Shown: positions 1 to 11,661, counted from the first letter of the stretch. The stretch: 64,000 nucleotides of DNA from Saccharina japonica (GCA_008828725.1 MEHQ01000321.1:1-64000); one strand, 5' to 3'. Program-made: numbers and translations. Notes: a model not told the origin generated them from the letters alone.

Positions 1-500
1 TTTAAGTATGTACCTGTTTTTGGCCGCAAACGGACAAGGTATACCTTTTTTTGGCCGCTGCCCTATTTTATACGTTACTCGTACAGCAGTACAAAAGTAT
101 ACACCGTGGTACATTTTGGTTGCCTACGGAACCAATATTGGGGCCCAAAGCCAAAACCTTTATTTGCGGCTGGCGTATTCAATGATGTACGTATAAAACA
201 GTAGTAGCGCCAGCGTATTTTACAAGCAGGCGGCATCATGATACATGATAAAAACCTAATCAAGAATTCGTGTATACGTACACGTTGTTTACTTTAGGTT
301 CCTTCTTCGTCTAGACGCTTTGTCCGCACCCCTTGGTTTTAGGAGAAGATGCAGCAGTCTAGCTGCTCCTGTCGTTGTTGCTGCTGCTGCTGTTGTTGCT
401 GCTGCTGTGCATTATGTTGATGATGCTCTGAACCCGTATTTCTTACGTCGCCCGTACTATGACCACTCCGTAGGAAAGCCTTGTATAGAAACATATATAA
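1..500. repeat. Direct repeat R1, left copy (cut by window edge)
   Basis: Most of this segment recurs in the same orientation at 2370-2830. Shared stretches include the block around CGTACACGTTGT, TTTGTCCGCACCCC, GATGCAGCAGTCTAG, a CTG/TTG-rich tract and CGTAGGAAAGCCTTGTATA. The copies are about 2.36 kb apart and clearly diverged. Spacing and orientation would fit long terminal repeats of a decayed small retroelement or a simple duplication. No retroelement protein is visible between them. Positions 10-65 also match the inverted pair at 1150/1730. Confidence 0.6.
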
Positions 501-565
501 ATCTGTGCTTGAACTATAATAGAGAGTGGTCCACAGCAGTGGTCCGTATAATATTTACGGGTTAG

Positions 566-1149
566 TTGCGCTTTGTTGTACTTTTTATTTTTTATCGAAC
601 TTTGCCAAGTGTACCACTTCCGCTTTCGAAGTTGGGAGGTAGGTATGTAACCTACCCACAGCAGGGGCAGCAGGAGCAACAACAGTACTACAGTAGTAGT
701 AGCGGCGGTAGTTGTGCGTATCTGTGTACTCCTGTGTGCTGTGGTGCTGCTGTTTCATATGTTGCTGTTGCTGCTGCTACTGCTGCTGGTCCATATGTTG
801 CTGTTGCTGCTGCTCCTTCGTCTACAGCGATGTATGAACAGCGATTGCCGCTCGTGAAAAACTATTTATAGTATTTTGTACGATTTGTCTCAACAATATG
901 TTATCAAACTGTTTTACAGATACGTTGCTTTCTCCTCATTCAACTACAGAGTATCAACACGCTGCCACCAATAATTAATGTGTTGCCCATACTCCACCTC
1001 CACGAAAGAAAGATGTGTTGATTTCACCTGCCGAGTAAATGAACCCTGTTGTTGTTGAGTATGATAATTACTCCGCATATACCAGGGCAAAATCGGCCAG
1101 GAAAAAAGCGCACGCCATTGATCCACTCTGTTGACGGCGCAGCAAGTTA
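566..1149. other. No gene recognised; CTG/TGC-rich sequence
   Basis: The stretch contains interrupted GCTGCTGTTGCTG runs (about 700-830), which create spurious open frames. I see no splice-bounded coding sequence or recognisable motif. Confidence 0.5.
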
Positions 1150-1790
1150 TTTTTTTGGGCAGCGGCCAAAAGCAGGTACACCTGGTCCGTTCGGGGCCAA
1201 AAACAGGTACATACTAAAATCAAGTTAAAAACGCACCCCACGAACCTGCCGTTCCTTGCAATGCAAAGTGTAGAGTTGTTTCATGCTCTTTGTGCTCGCC
1301 CGGTGGCTACGTATACGAGTAGCTGCTCATAATAGTACGAGGAACGAATGCCTGCTGCTGTATTCTCCCTTCTCAACTTTTGTGACACCCCTGGTATTCC
1401 AAGTCAACCACAATCCCGAAGGGGAGCCTTCTATCTCGTATTATTTCGGCGGAGGTGTGCAGGCAGATATGTGTGTGTGTGTCGCTCGAGTGGCGTGTAG
1501 TGTGAGGTGCGAAGGGAGAAGGGGGTCTCCGCGTACGTCGGCATTTGTATAGGGGGCATAGGGTGGAACTATGTAGGGCCTCTGATTGGCTTAAAAACGA
1601 CAAAAAAAAGGTGAAAGTCAAGCAGAGTAGACAAAATCAGGTATACCTGGGTTTTGAAGAGGCAAAAACAGGTACAACGAGTTTTGGACCAATGGCAGCG
1701 CACGTGGAGTGCGTTTTTTACTTGGTTTTAAGTATGTACCTGATTTTGGCCGCAATTGGACGAGGTATACCTTGTTTTGGCCGCTGCCCT
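1150..1790. repeat. Inverted-repeat pair of about 60 bp
   Basis: Positions 1155-1215 (GCAGCGGCCAAAAGCAGGTA and onward) and 1729-1788 (TTTTGGCCGCTGCCC at the end) are approximate reverse complements. They flank about 510 bp with no recognised gene. A further partial copy sits at the window start (10-65). This looks like a small TIR element or foldback, but no target duplication was resolved. Confidence 0.55.
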
Positions 1791-1867
1791 ATTTTTTTCT
1801 TCACGATTTTCATATTGTATTATTTTGTTCGTCATGATTTTCATATTATTTGTTTTTTCGTAGGATG

Positions 1868-2235
1868 AAAAAAAAGCAGTGCTAATTCGACCTCCCGAGT
1901 ACTACTCTGTTGTTATTGAGTTTTTTTCGCATGATATTTGGTTTGTTGAATGAAAAGAAAGCTGCGGTGCTGATGCTATTTGTGCTTATGCTTCTGCTCA
2001 TATCATCGGTATTGCCCATACTGCACCTCCACAAACGAAAGTGGTGCTGATTCGACCTCCCGAGTACAAATACGTACTCTGTTGTTGAGTTTTTTTTGTA
2101 TTATATTTGTTTCGTTATTAGAAGTACAGCAAGTACTTTTTGTGTTCGTCATTATTTTCATACCTGGTATTATTTGTTTTTTGTTGGATGGAAAGAAAAA
2201 GCGGTGCTGATTCTACCTCCCGAGTACATATACTC
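1868..2235 (+). repeat. Irregular tandem repeat around GACCTCCCGAGTAC
   Basis: A block reading approximately GGTGCTGATTCGACCTCCC followed by GAGTAC occurs at about 1875, 2040 and 2200, with a weaker version near 1010. Each is followed by a TCTGTTGTTGAGTTTTTTT-like stretch. The period is about 160 bp. No protein-coding signal is seen. Confidence 0.5.
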
Positions 2236-2369
2236 TGCAGTATCAGCCAATAGTAGTACGACTAATCCCTGGCCCCCATTCCCACCCACGTTGCGCCTAC
2301 ACGTGGTCGCACAGCAGCCCAGTACAGCACTCGGTAGTATGGCCGTGAGGCGAACGAGCTGTCTTCTAT

Positions 2370-2830
2370 ACAGCAGTACAATAGTAGACACCGAGGCATT
2401 GGTTGCCTACAAGTTGCCAACAAAACAAATGGAATGAAAGGCCCAAAGCAAACGCCTTTCTTTGTGGCTGGCCATGATGTACGTAATAAACAGCAGTACG
2501 TAGCAAGTAGTAACGAATGAGGTACTGCTGCACGCACATATGTTACCAGCAGGTGGCAGCATGATAAAAACCAAAACGAGCAGAGTTCGTACGTACACGT
2601 TGTCCACTTTAGTTTCCTCCTTCGTGTAAACGCTTTGTCCGCACCCCTCGGTTTTAGGTGAAGATGCAGCAGTCTAGTGGCTTGTGCCGTTTTTGCTGTT
2701 GTCGTTGTTGCTGCTGCTGCTGTGTATTATGTTGATGCTCTGCTGCGGTCGAGGTAACCCGTATTTCTTGCGTCGCCCTTACTCACTCCGTAGGAAAGCC
2801 TTGTATACCGTGTATTATTGTGAAAGAAGT
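2370..2830. repeat. Direct repeat R1, right copy
   Basis: Second copy of the 1-500 repeat in the same orientation. It ends at the shared CGTAGGAAAGCCTTGTATA block. The adjoining 2831-3239 is low-complexity T-rich sequence with no gene I can support. Confidence 0.6.
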
Positions 2831-3239
2831 CTTAAACTTGTTGCGTTTTGGTGGGTGGCGAACCTGTTCTTCGTGGTGACTTACGTTTGTATTTCTTTGT
2901 TTTTGTTATTAGTTGTATTTTTGTCTGTCGCATCTCCTCCGGGGGGACGCACGACAGCAGCGACACGACCACCGTTGCCGAGACGAAGAACGAAAGAGAC
3001 GGCCTCCTCTTGTCCCCATAGAGACGTTTTTGTTGATCTCGTCGCTTTGTGTGTTTCCCAGTGGTTTTATAGTTGTTTGTGTGGCTTTTGTTTTCGTGGG
3101 CGTTTCCTCCCTTTTTTCGTTGCCCACTTTCCTTTCTCGTTTCCTGTTGTCCCCCGGGGTAGGGTCACAATGAGGCCTAGTGGTACGCGGACGTCGGCGA
3201 TTACTCAAACGTAGTTCATTAAATAGGTTTGAAACTATC

Positions 3240-3650
3240 AAAATATGACACCATGATGGGATGGGGAGTAGGGGGGTAGGGGGGTAGGGGCATGGCCGTA
3301 GTCGTATGGCCATAGACCCTCGCATCCCTATAATGCCGGGACGGAGCATGCCGGGTTTTCACCGACCAGGCAGATATTGCTAGCACCAACGGCGAAGCGC
3401 CGTGAGATGTTCGGCGAGTCGCATGGAGGGTGAGCTGCATCCTACTAAAAACCGCTTGTGAGGCGGGCTTGCATATGGATGACAGCTTCACTGATTACAT
3501 TATATTTCTGGTGTGGCCACTTCCGGAGACAGCAATGAATGGGAGCACTATGTAACTGCCTCGTGGGGGGCTTACCATATACACAGTACGTGATACGGTA
3601 GTTCCCCTTGTGCGGAGGCTCTCCACCCCGTACAAATAATCTAAGGCGGT
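3240..3650 (-). mobile_element. Poly(C)-tailed dispersed element, partial copy
   Basis: Reverse-orientation copy of the family best seen at 30534-31028 and 57300-57845. The G-rich run at 3258-3290 is the complement of the C tail. It is followed by the conserved CATGGCCGTAGTC, CCCTCGCATCCCTA, ATGCCGGGACGGAGC, GGTTTTCACCGACCAGGCAG and TTTCTGGTGTGGCCACTTCC blocks. It fades out after the CCCCTTGTGCGGAG block near 3640. Confidence 0.8.
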
Positions 3651-4408
3651 TTGATAGCTTGTTAGTCGAACTGAATCCGTTTGCACACGATCTGCCATAT
3701 ATGTCTTACTCTCGCCGACATACTGATATCGCGCCCCCCACTCTTCGGCCCTTGCCGCAACTCTTACTACGCGTTTTTCTATTGTCTGCGTTCCCACCGT
3801 AGCCAGCTCCTCTTCGCGTCCTCCTCTTCGGGAATGAACAGGTTCGCTTATTCGAAGATCCCGCTGTACCACTTTCCCCCATTTAAACATCCAAACAAGA
3901 GCGGGGGGAAAGGGGAGCATCACCAAGGCTCCCAAATGTACCTCTAGCACTGTGAAAATGCTGAATCGAACATACGAAGGAACGAACGAAAAGCGATCAT
4001 TAAATAATTTTTCCAAAATGAAGGCCACCCAGCAGCAGTGAAGTTGATGATTTTCCTCACACACCCGCACACTCAACGAGTAGCACACGAGAATTGCGAA
4101 ATCCTCGTTGAGCTTCGCGCTCCTCGGACGCCCCTCCTCGTTGCTGATAACTTAGCCAGCGTGGGGCACAACGCCGTCGACATTCCGAACGTCACAGTGG
4201 GGCTTTCCGTGGAGACCCTAAGTGACTCGAACCACCCTCTTCTGGTCATCCATTTCGAGCGTCTTCCGAGCAGCTTGTACATCTCCGAGTCCATAAGTTT
4301 TGGTGTCCTACCCTAGCAGCTCCGTGCAACTGCAACTAACTGTGTTTGGTGGTTCCCCCGTTTGGAACCAGGAAGGAGAAAGAAGAGTATATATATATTT
4401 GGTGCTTT
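3651..4408. other. Unassigned; open frames without support
   Basis: Long frames exist on both strands (minus 3495-4088, plus 4038-4316). The minus frame runs through the mobile element, and neither frame shows a recognised domain. A coding remnant of an unidentified transposon is possible around 4090-4310. Confidence 0.3.
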
Positions 4409-4894
4409 TATCGTTATCGTTATCGTTATCGTTATCGTTATCGTTATCGCTATCGTTATCGTTATCGTTATCGTTATCGTTATCGTTATCGTTATCGTTA
4501 TCGTTATCGTTATCGTTATCGATATCGATATCGTTATCGATATCGTTATCGTTATCGTTATCGTTATCGTTATCGTTATCGTTATCGTTATCGTTATCGT
4601 TATCGTTATCGTTATCGTTATCGAAATCGTTATCGTTATCGTTATCGTTATCGTTATCGTTATCGTTATCGTTATCGTTATCGTTATCGTTATCGTTATC
4701 GTTATCGTTATCATTATCGTTATCGTTATCGTTATCGTTATCGCTATCGTTATCGTTATCGCTATCGTTATCGTTATCGTTATCGTTATCGTTATCGTTA
4801 TGGTTATCGTTATCGTTATCGTTATCGTTATCGTTATGGTTATCGTTATCGCTATCGTTATCGTTATCGGTATCGGTATCGTTATCGTTATCGA
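4409..4894. repeat. TATCGT hexanucleotide array, about 81 units
   Basis: Nearly uninterrupted TATCGT tandem repeats for about 486 bp. Rare variants (TATCGC, TATCGA, TATGGT, TATCAT) are scattered, and the edge at 4894-4945 is degenerate. The hexamer has no stop in five of six frames, so the large dipeptide-repeat open frames here (RY, VI, LS, ND, IT) are artefacts. Confidence 0.97.
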
Positions 4895-5089
4895 AATATC
4901 GAAACAATTCCGACACGATATTATCGTATCGTTATAGAACGATAATATCGAAACTTGTTTTGAAACCAGAAAGGGGTAATAAAAGAGGTTTGGTCTCGTT
5001 GCACTGCCACTTGCCGACCCCCGTTTGTAACCAGCAAGGGAAACGGCTAGAGCGTGTTGGTCTTGTCGCCACGTTTGACCGGGTTATAC

Positions 5090-5700
5090 ATGGGTTTCGT
5101 CAGGTCACCGTCGATTTCGGAGTTGGCCCGACGCATGCTATCTTAAGGGTAGAGGTGCACCATGTTTTTTTTTCTGACGCTCCTCGCTTGAGGAGCTCTA
5201 TACAAATACTAAGTAACAAAATGAATTTCGAGGAAATTGGAAGTGCTACTAACTGTACATACCAACCCGGTCGCTCCGGTGGTCTAGCAGGTAACCACGA
5301 AGCCTGATAAGTTGGCGGTCGAGGGTTCGAGTCTCTGTGTGGAGATTTATATTCTCAAATGACACCAACTGTCGAGAGCGTACATTATTATGCTATAGCG
5401 TGGGCAAGCACAAATCGACGAGAGTTGACGCGGGAAGAAAGCGCTGAAATACTATCGCGATAAAAATACAAGGCACGTGGCGTAGTTGGGAGGAAGGAGA
5501 AGAGCCTACTCATTGACCCCGGATCTGAGTTACGACTAAAGACGGAGAGAGAAGAGGAAGGCGAAGATAATATATAGGATGAAAAACAATACCTGGTACA
5601 TGTATACATACATATATATATATACCCGCTGAGCAATCCCAGCATGCAATGAAAAATATTGCAACACAAGAATGAAAAGCCCGACGAGCTTGGGTTAAAA
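5090..5700. repeat. Older dispersed repeat, split by a SINE
   Basis: The two halves (about 5100-5271 and 5640-5790) match one uninterrupted stretch at about 9060-9390. Shared blocks are CAGACGCATGCTA, GAGGTGCACCAT, TTGAGGAGCTCTATAC, ACTGTACATACC, CACAAGAATGAAA and GCAGCACGCGTCGCC. A third, weaker relative lies at 62560-62620. The uninterrupted copy shows where the SINE inserted. Confidence 0.7.
5272..5590 (+). mobile_element. tRNA-headed SINE (family S1), copy 1
   Basis: The 5' head resembles a tRNA promoter: GTGGTCTAGCAGGTAACCACG near the A-box position and GGTTCGAGTCTC (5324-5335) matching the B-box consensus. A shared body follows (CTCAAATGACACCAA, GCGATAAAAATACAAGGCAC, GACCCCGGATCTGAGTTACG, ACTAAAGACGGAGAGAG) and an A-rich 3' end. 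Related copies lie at 39985, 48231, 53806 and 59797(-), with a fragment at 25340. Flanking TACATAC/TACATGTATACATAC sequences may include the target duplication. Confidence 0.85.
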
Positions 5701-6354
5701 GGAGCCCGAATCATTCTCAAAATCGTTTTCAGCTACTACTGTAGAACGTGCTCGTACTTCTGCTATCGTAGCACGCGTCGCCTCCTCTTGAGTGTGGAGT
5801 TCCCTGCGGATCCCCTTTTTTTGTATTGGCTGTTTGCCTCCATCGGGATGCGGTACGCTTTTCGCCCACGGTTGCTATGCTGCTCCCGCCCACCGCGATG
5901 GGGGCTTGACCTCACTCATCTCGCCTGTTCTCGCCTGTTCCACCGGTGGCACTTTCGCCCGCTGACCGCGCAGCAGTATTGAACGGACAATGGCGCTGTT
6001 CGCTAAGTGGCCTCAGGTGAGGCTGTGGCTTCTCGCAAGTTATGGTATTAGTCGTCTGAACAGGGTGGGGGCAGTATAGAGAGCTCCCATCGACCATCGC
6101 CCCATCCCACACAAGCAGAAAGGGCAAGACCCTAATGCCTCAATATCAAAATGAACTGGCGCCTCGACTTCGCTCACCTCTGCAACAGTATTTCCTGAAC
6201 TTTGCTCTCGTACCGCATGTGTTTTTAGCTTATGATAATGTCGTCGACGCCTCCGCGGACGGGTGTGGAACTCCGTCAGACTATTAAGATCTGCCACATT
6301 ATTTAACTTTTGAGTTTACTTCTAAAACAATCCACGGAAGTATAACGTTTTCGA
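5700..6354. other. No gene recognised
   Basis: This stretch is the continuation of the older repeat plus moderately GC-rich sequence. No motif, exon or RNA gene could be supported. Confidence 0.5.
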
Positions 6355-6561
6355 TCGAAGTACATTTTACTTCCACGAATATGTTTTGTTTTTTTTTTAT
6401 GGATGTAAAACTTTACTGCCACGAACGATCTTGTTTTGCTTCCATGGGGTTTTTTTACTTCCACATGGAAAGCATTTTACTTCCATGAAAGTGTGTTTAC
6501 TTCCAGGTAACCGAAGTAGAAGTATAGTAAAAGTTTGCTTCCATGGAAATAAAACATGTAA

Positions 6562-6730
6562 GCGAGGGCATGAGTTCACCCCCTGCTCTCAGTTAGTACA
6601 CCGTCCCACCCAAAGTAGGCCCATCCCGATTACCAAAACGTGGATCAATTACAAACGGGATAATAAAAACCGTGCAGCTCGCAGCGCGGAACCACACTAG
6701 ACCTGCTTAGTGGCCGAAGGTCATTTTCAA
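6562..6730 (+). repeat. Embedded direct repeat, copy 1
   Basis: Non-palindromic block inside the palindrome field. It shares GTACACCGTCC, CAAAGT, CATCCCGATTA, AAACGTGGA, CAATTACA, GGGATA, GCAGCGCGGAACCACAC, AGACCT and TAGTGGCCGAAGG with 8163-8350. Confidence 0.85.
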
Positions 6731-8162
6731 ACGGAAACTTCCACGGAACCATGGAAATGTTTTTACTTCCATGGAAGTAAATACGGTTTACTTCTATGAC
6801 ATTTTCCACATAATAAGTCAATAAACTTCGAAACAAATTGTTTACGTTCATGGAAGTGAACATTTACTTCCATGAAAAAAATGTTTACGTTCATGGAAGT
6901 GAACATTTACTTCCATGAAAGTGAAAAAAACAAAAACATAATGTGGAAGTGAATTTACTTCCATGAAAGTAAACAAACTTTTATGGAAGTAAACGTTTAC
7001 TTCCATGGATGTAAAATAATTTTCATGGAAGTGAAACATACTACATAAAATTATCCACATGAGTTAATTTACTTCCATGTTTGTTTTAATTGCTTTTATG
7101 GAAGCAAACGTTTACTTCCATGAAAGACAAAAACTCATGAAAGTAAACATACTTCCATCAAAGTTAAAAACACTTTGATGGAAGTGAACTTCATGGAAGC
7201 AAACATTTGCTTCCACAAAAGAAAAAAACTCATGAAAAAAACTTACTTCCATGTAAGTGAAAAACAACTTTCATGGAAGCAAACATTTACTTCCACAAAA
7301 TACTTCCATCAAAGTTAAAAACACATTGATGGAAGTGAACTTCATGGAAGCAAACATTTACTTCCACAAAAGTGAAGAAACAACATGAAAGTTCCATGAA
7401 AGTGACAAAACCAATCGTGGATGTAAACTTCATGGAAGCAAACATATACTCCCACGAAAGTAAAACACTCATGAAAGCTAACTTACTTCCATGAACGTGA
7501 AAAACAACATTCGTGGAAGTAAGCTTCATGGAAGCAAACATTTACTTCCACGAAAGTTAAAAAACATTAAAGTAAACTTACTTCCATGAACGTGAAACCA
7601 ATTTCATGGCAGTAAACTTCATAGAAGCAAACATTTACTTCCACGAAAGTAAACAAAACTCATGAAAGTAAACTTCCTTCCATGAAAGTTCAAACTCTTT
7701 ACTGAAAGTAAACGTTTCCTTCTATGAAAATAAAACAACTTTCATGAAAGTAAACGTCTACTTTCATGAAAGTAAAAAAACACGTTCTTCATGGAAGAAA
7801 TTATTCACTTCCATGGAAGTAAACGAAACAAAGACAAATCATGTAGTAGATCTCGCTCTTATGACGCTGATAACGCACTCGCGCGGTCGCTCGGTGCGTG
7901 TGGAAAACATGCCGCCCAGACATACGTATTCCGCACGGCTCAATCGACGGCCAACCCTACGACGCATTCGAAACGTTGAACGTTTGTTTCAGACAGCAGC
8001 ACCCAGACTTTCGCCACTTCATTATGCAGATTCCGCGATCTCCCACATTGTTTATATTTTTACTTGACTTCCATCGAAGTTTCCATGGCAGTAAATTCGA
8101 AATCCATGGAACTTTTTTACTTCTGGAGGTTGGATTCACTTCCTTGGAAGTAAAACATGGAA

Positions 8163-8350
8163 GCGAGGGAATCGTATTTTTCCATGAATTCCCCCCTGCT
8201 TCCAGTTGGTACACCGTCCTACTCAAAGTGGGATCATCCCGATTAACCAAACGTGGACCAATTACACATGGGATATTAAAACCCATCTAGTGCGCAGCGC
8301 GGAACCACACCAGACCTTTCTAGTGGCCGAAGGCCCTCCCTCTCTCTTCA
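8163..8350 (+). repeat. Embedded direct repeat, copy 2
   Basis: Same orientation as 6562-6730 and about 1.6 kb away. A shorter third trace (GACACACTAGGCCTTTCTAG and TGGCCCTCTTCAGA) is at 8516-8560. The pair encloses most of the palindrome field. Confidence 0.85.
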
Positions 8351-8739
8351 GACGAACATTTGCTTCCATGCAAATAAATACTCTTTACTTCCATGGGAGT
8401 TTTCATGGGAGTAAATTTACTTCCATGGATGGAAGTACAAAAATCTTTCATTGAAGTAAACTTCACTTCCATGAAGTAAAACCGCTTGGATGGAAGTAAA
8501 CTGTTTTTTCATGGGTGACACACTAGGCCTTTCTAGTGGCCAGTGGCCCTCTTCAGATGGAAAATTGCTTCCATGGACGTCAAGAGCATTTGCTTCCATG
8601 GAAATATTCATGGAAGAAACAAAACTTCCATTGAAGTAAATTGTATTTCCATGAAAGTATTCCATGGAGGAAGTAAAAAGTTACTTTCATGGAAGCAAAC
8701 AAACTTCCATGGAAGTAAATACAAAAAGTGAAATGATGT

Positions 8740-9688
8740 GGTGGACCTAGCTTCCGGGTAGGGAACTACTCCATGCCAAACAAGTAACGAGGGTGTCGTC
8801 TAAATATTGAAATGTCCCCGCTCCTTCCTTCCTCCGGCTCGCCCCCGGAGGGCGTCCGGCCTGTTGTTTAGTGTAATTCGAGGCTGTGGGCAGTATGATG
8901 GGCTACTCTCATTCAGTCCTGGACCATACACCATGCAGGTGATATTTGCTTTGCCCCTTCAGCCCTGCGTACGCTCTCCGCATGCTGGAAAGATTATTTG
9001 TTTTTGTTTTATTTGTGGGCGAGCTTTTTTAATCGCATGCAGCACGATGATGATAGCTTCACTCCGCCACTAAAGGCTAAGAGCCGTCAGACGCATGCTA
9101 CGGTAGAGAGAGAGGTGCACCATTGTTTTTGCCTCATAAGGGTGGTCACTTATCACTTGAGGAGCTCTATACCTCACCCAAAAACTGTTTTTGGAGCAAC
9201 ATAAATATGCTATTAATACTGTACATACCCGATGAACAATCATATGGTCTGAAGTAGAAAATGAAACATATTTCGACAAACACAAGAATGAAAGGCCGAC
9301 GCTTTTGAGTTAAGGCATCCCCAGTCTTTCATAAAAATGTCAGCCAAAAAGTGCCACCTCTATCGCAGCACGCGTCGCCAGTCGTTGCCAGTTTTGTTTG
9401 TTGTCCCTACCGTTTTCCGCTGGTGGGGCTGGCCACCGCGGCAAGTTTTGGCTTGCCTACGCCCGCTCCCGGTAACTCTGTTCGGAAACCGTTCGATTTT
9501 GTATTGTCTCCGCTGCTGGCCTGTTCAGCATCCGCGTGGGCACACGTTCGTATAGCTACTGCGGCTAAAGTTTCGACCGACGGCGCTGCCCTTATTCTCC
9601 TTAACCGATACCTCGATGTACCTTGGTAGGTCGCGTACGTGCTGTTCATTTCTGGCGTGGTTCTCGGCCGCAAGCGTGTACTTGTCAG
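8740..9688. repeat. Repeat-derived sequence; second copy of the 5.1-kb repeat
   Basis: Positions 9060-9390 are the uninterrupted counterpart of the repeat that is split by the SINE at 5272. The remainder has scattered open frames but no recognisable domain. Confidence 0.6.
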
Positions 9689-10204
9689 ATATTTCACACC
9701 TCGGATAACGTAGCACTCGAATAGCACGTATCTACATTATGGGGCCTAGCACAGCGGCATGGTAACGTCTTAACATGGAGTTTCACAACGGCATGGTAAC
9801 GGTAGAGGAGCAATCGCGTAAACGTGGTAAAATAGTGTTAGATGGATATCAGCGAACGTTACAACGCCTGGGCGTTGTGTTTCTGGTATTATTAAACATA
9901 GTGTTACACCGTGATCGGTACGCGTACTAACATCGTAACACTATGTTAGGAGTTGTCTAGACTCGTACGTTATCAACCTAACATGCACTGTGCTCGCTAT
10001 CGGCCAATTCGTGAACTTCCTAGAATAATGTTAGGATGTAACAACCTAACATTGTGTTAGGGTTCAGGGTAGTGTTTGCCATAACGCCCTAGCATAACGT
10101 TAATACTCGTAGCGATTCTGGTGTTTTCCATAAAACGCACATTGTGTCATTCGAACGTTGTTCGAGCCCCCCTTACTCTTCCTTAAGGTCAGATAACGTA
10201 ACAT

Positions 10205-10952
10205 TTAAGGGGCCCCTTCGGTCACGATGAAACATGAGTACTTGAGTGTTGAATATATATATATTTCGTTTTTTTTACAATACTATTTCTGGTATATCAG
10301 TACTCCCTACGGAAAACGGCATTTCTCCAGTTCTAATGCTCAGAATTTCGCCCAATGAGTAGTTTCAAAGAGCCTAGATCATGGTCAACATTTGTGTCTC
10401 AGGAGGCATATCGATTAGACGCCTTGTTCGTCACGAACAGTGCCTCTTACTCGAAAACGACTCGCCATACCCCTGGTACCCAAGGCGAATTTGAAAAATT
10501 GCAGTTTCTCCGGCTGCTGATACTGTTTTCACTCAGATTTTCGACGAGGACGCCGAGTACTAGTAGGTGAACGTACCTGTGGGCCTCTAGTGCGACCGCC
10601 CGTGGCGTCCTACGTGGCCACAGCAGAGTGTAGATACCAAACAGGAGCTCCGAAACGATCAAAATCTTGCTGCGGAGCACTTTCGTTTCGTGATGCAAAC
10701 ACAGCAATGCTTTCCCTCCCTTGCAGATACAAGGGTCCCAATACCTCCTAGAGACTATAACGAACAAGTTATACGTTTGTCGGTCGAAGGTCTGAGCATT
10801 AGAACTGGAGTTATGCCGTTTTCCGTAAGGAGTACTGATATGGTGTTATTATACCAGAAATAGTATTGCTGCTGTACAAAAACGAAAAGTCAACCGTATA
10901 TTTTTCAACTATCAAGTACTCTTATTTCATCATGACCGAAGGGGCCCCTTAA
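10205..10952. mobile_element. Element with about 140-bp inverted repeats, nested in the foldback
   Basis: The left arm 10205-10343 begins TTAAGGGGCCCCTTCGGTCA and ends CTAATGCTCAG. The right arm 10792-10952 is its diverged reverse complement, ending TGACCGAAGGGGCCCCTTAA. The arms share ACTATTTCTGGTAT, ATCAGTACTCC and TACGGAAAACGGCAT. The central 448 bp has no recognised gene. A possible ACGTAA duplication lies near both ends but is not clean. Confidence 0.85.
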
Positions 10953-11661
10953 CGTAAGTTAGGTGCGTTACCTTCGGATCTGGTCGGGATGTGACACTAT
11001 GTTAGGATGTAACTTAAATGCTGAGGGGTGTGGAACATTGTGTTAACATGTTACCCGCATTGGCGATCTGATTGTAGCACTAGGTCAGCACGTTACCATA
11101 AATGGCAACTAGACGTATTACACTACGTTACTACGTTGCGGTTGGATTTGTCATTGCAGCAACATAATGTTGACATGTTGTCGTGTTGGGCTCTTGTTGG
11201 TGCCATAACATGTGTTACCAGCGTTACGGTTGGGCCTGTCATTGCTGAAACATCATGTTGCTAGGTTACCGTGTTGGGCTCTTGGGTACATTAACATGTA
11301 TATACGTGTTACCGGTGTTATACTTACAGCGGTGTCGCGGAGTAACGTGATGTCCCATTACTATCTCGATTTCAAGATACCCTCTCGCACGCGGGGACAC
11401 CTATGTACAACAATTTCCCCCACAGGGGAAGATAACATATCATACCCGGGGGGGGATAACATAGCATCCCCGGTAAAAAACGCCGCCATATTTTTGGAAA
11501 CTCCGCCAGTACCCTGTCCATCTATAACGTGTTTCGACGAAATCTGCATACTCGCACGTGCGAGCTAACACAACAGTAACGTATTGTTGAGGTTTGACTG
11601 GGGATGTACGCTATCTGCTAATTTGTGTTACTACTGCATAATTTGCTTCCGAGCTAACGTT

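Larger units (their letters stand above)
6355..8735. repeat. Field of degenerate palindrome TTTACTTCCATGGAAGTAAA
   Basis: About 2.4 kb is built from dozens of full or half copies of the 20-bp palindrome TTTACTTCCATGGAAGTAAA and variants (ACTTCCATGAAAGT, TTCATGGAAGCAAACATTTACTTCCA). Spacers of 5-30 bp are A-rich. Near-perfect examples lie around 6765-6785 and 7805-7825. Both strands carry the same motif, so the region could form many small hairpins. Open frames here simply translate the repeat. No terminal repeats or transposase were found. Confidence 0.95.

Noticed and set aside
4038..4316. Plus-strand frame with ILVELRAPRTPLLVADNLAS
   Set aside because: Possible transposon-derived fragment, but there is no second copy, domain or splice context in the window to support it.
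4300..5307. Open frames of 133-335 codons over the TATCGT array
   Set aside because: They are pure dipeptide repeats dictated by a hexamer lacking stops in five frames.
5272..5345. A functional tRNA gene
   Set aside because: A- and B-box-like sites are present, but the acceptor stem does not pair and the sequence continues into a repeated SINE body.
6355..8735. CRISPR-like interpretation of regularly recurring palindromes
   Set aside because: Spacing is irregular, spacers are A-rich and repetitive, there are no cas genes, and the genome is eukaryotic.
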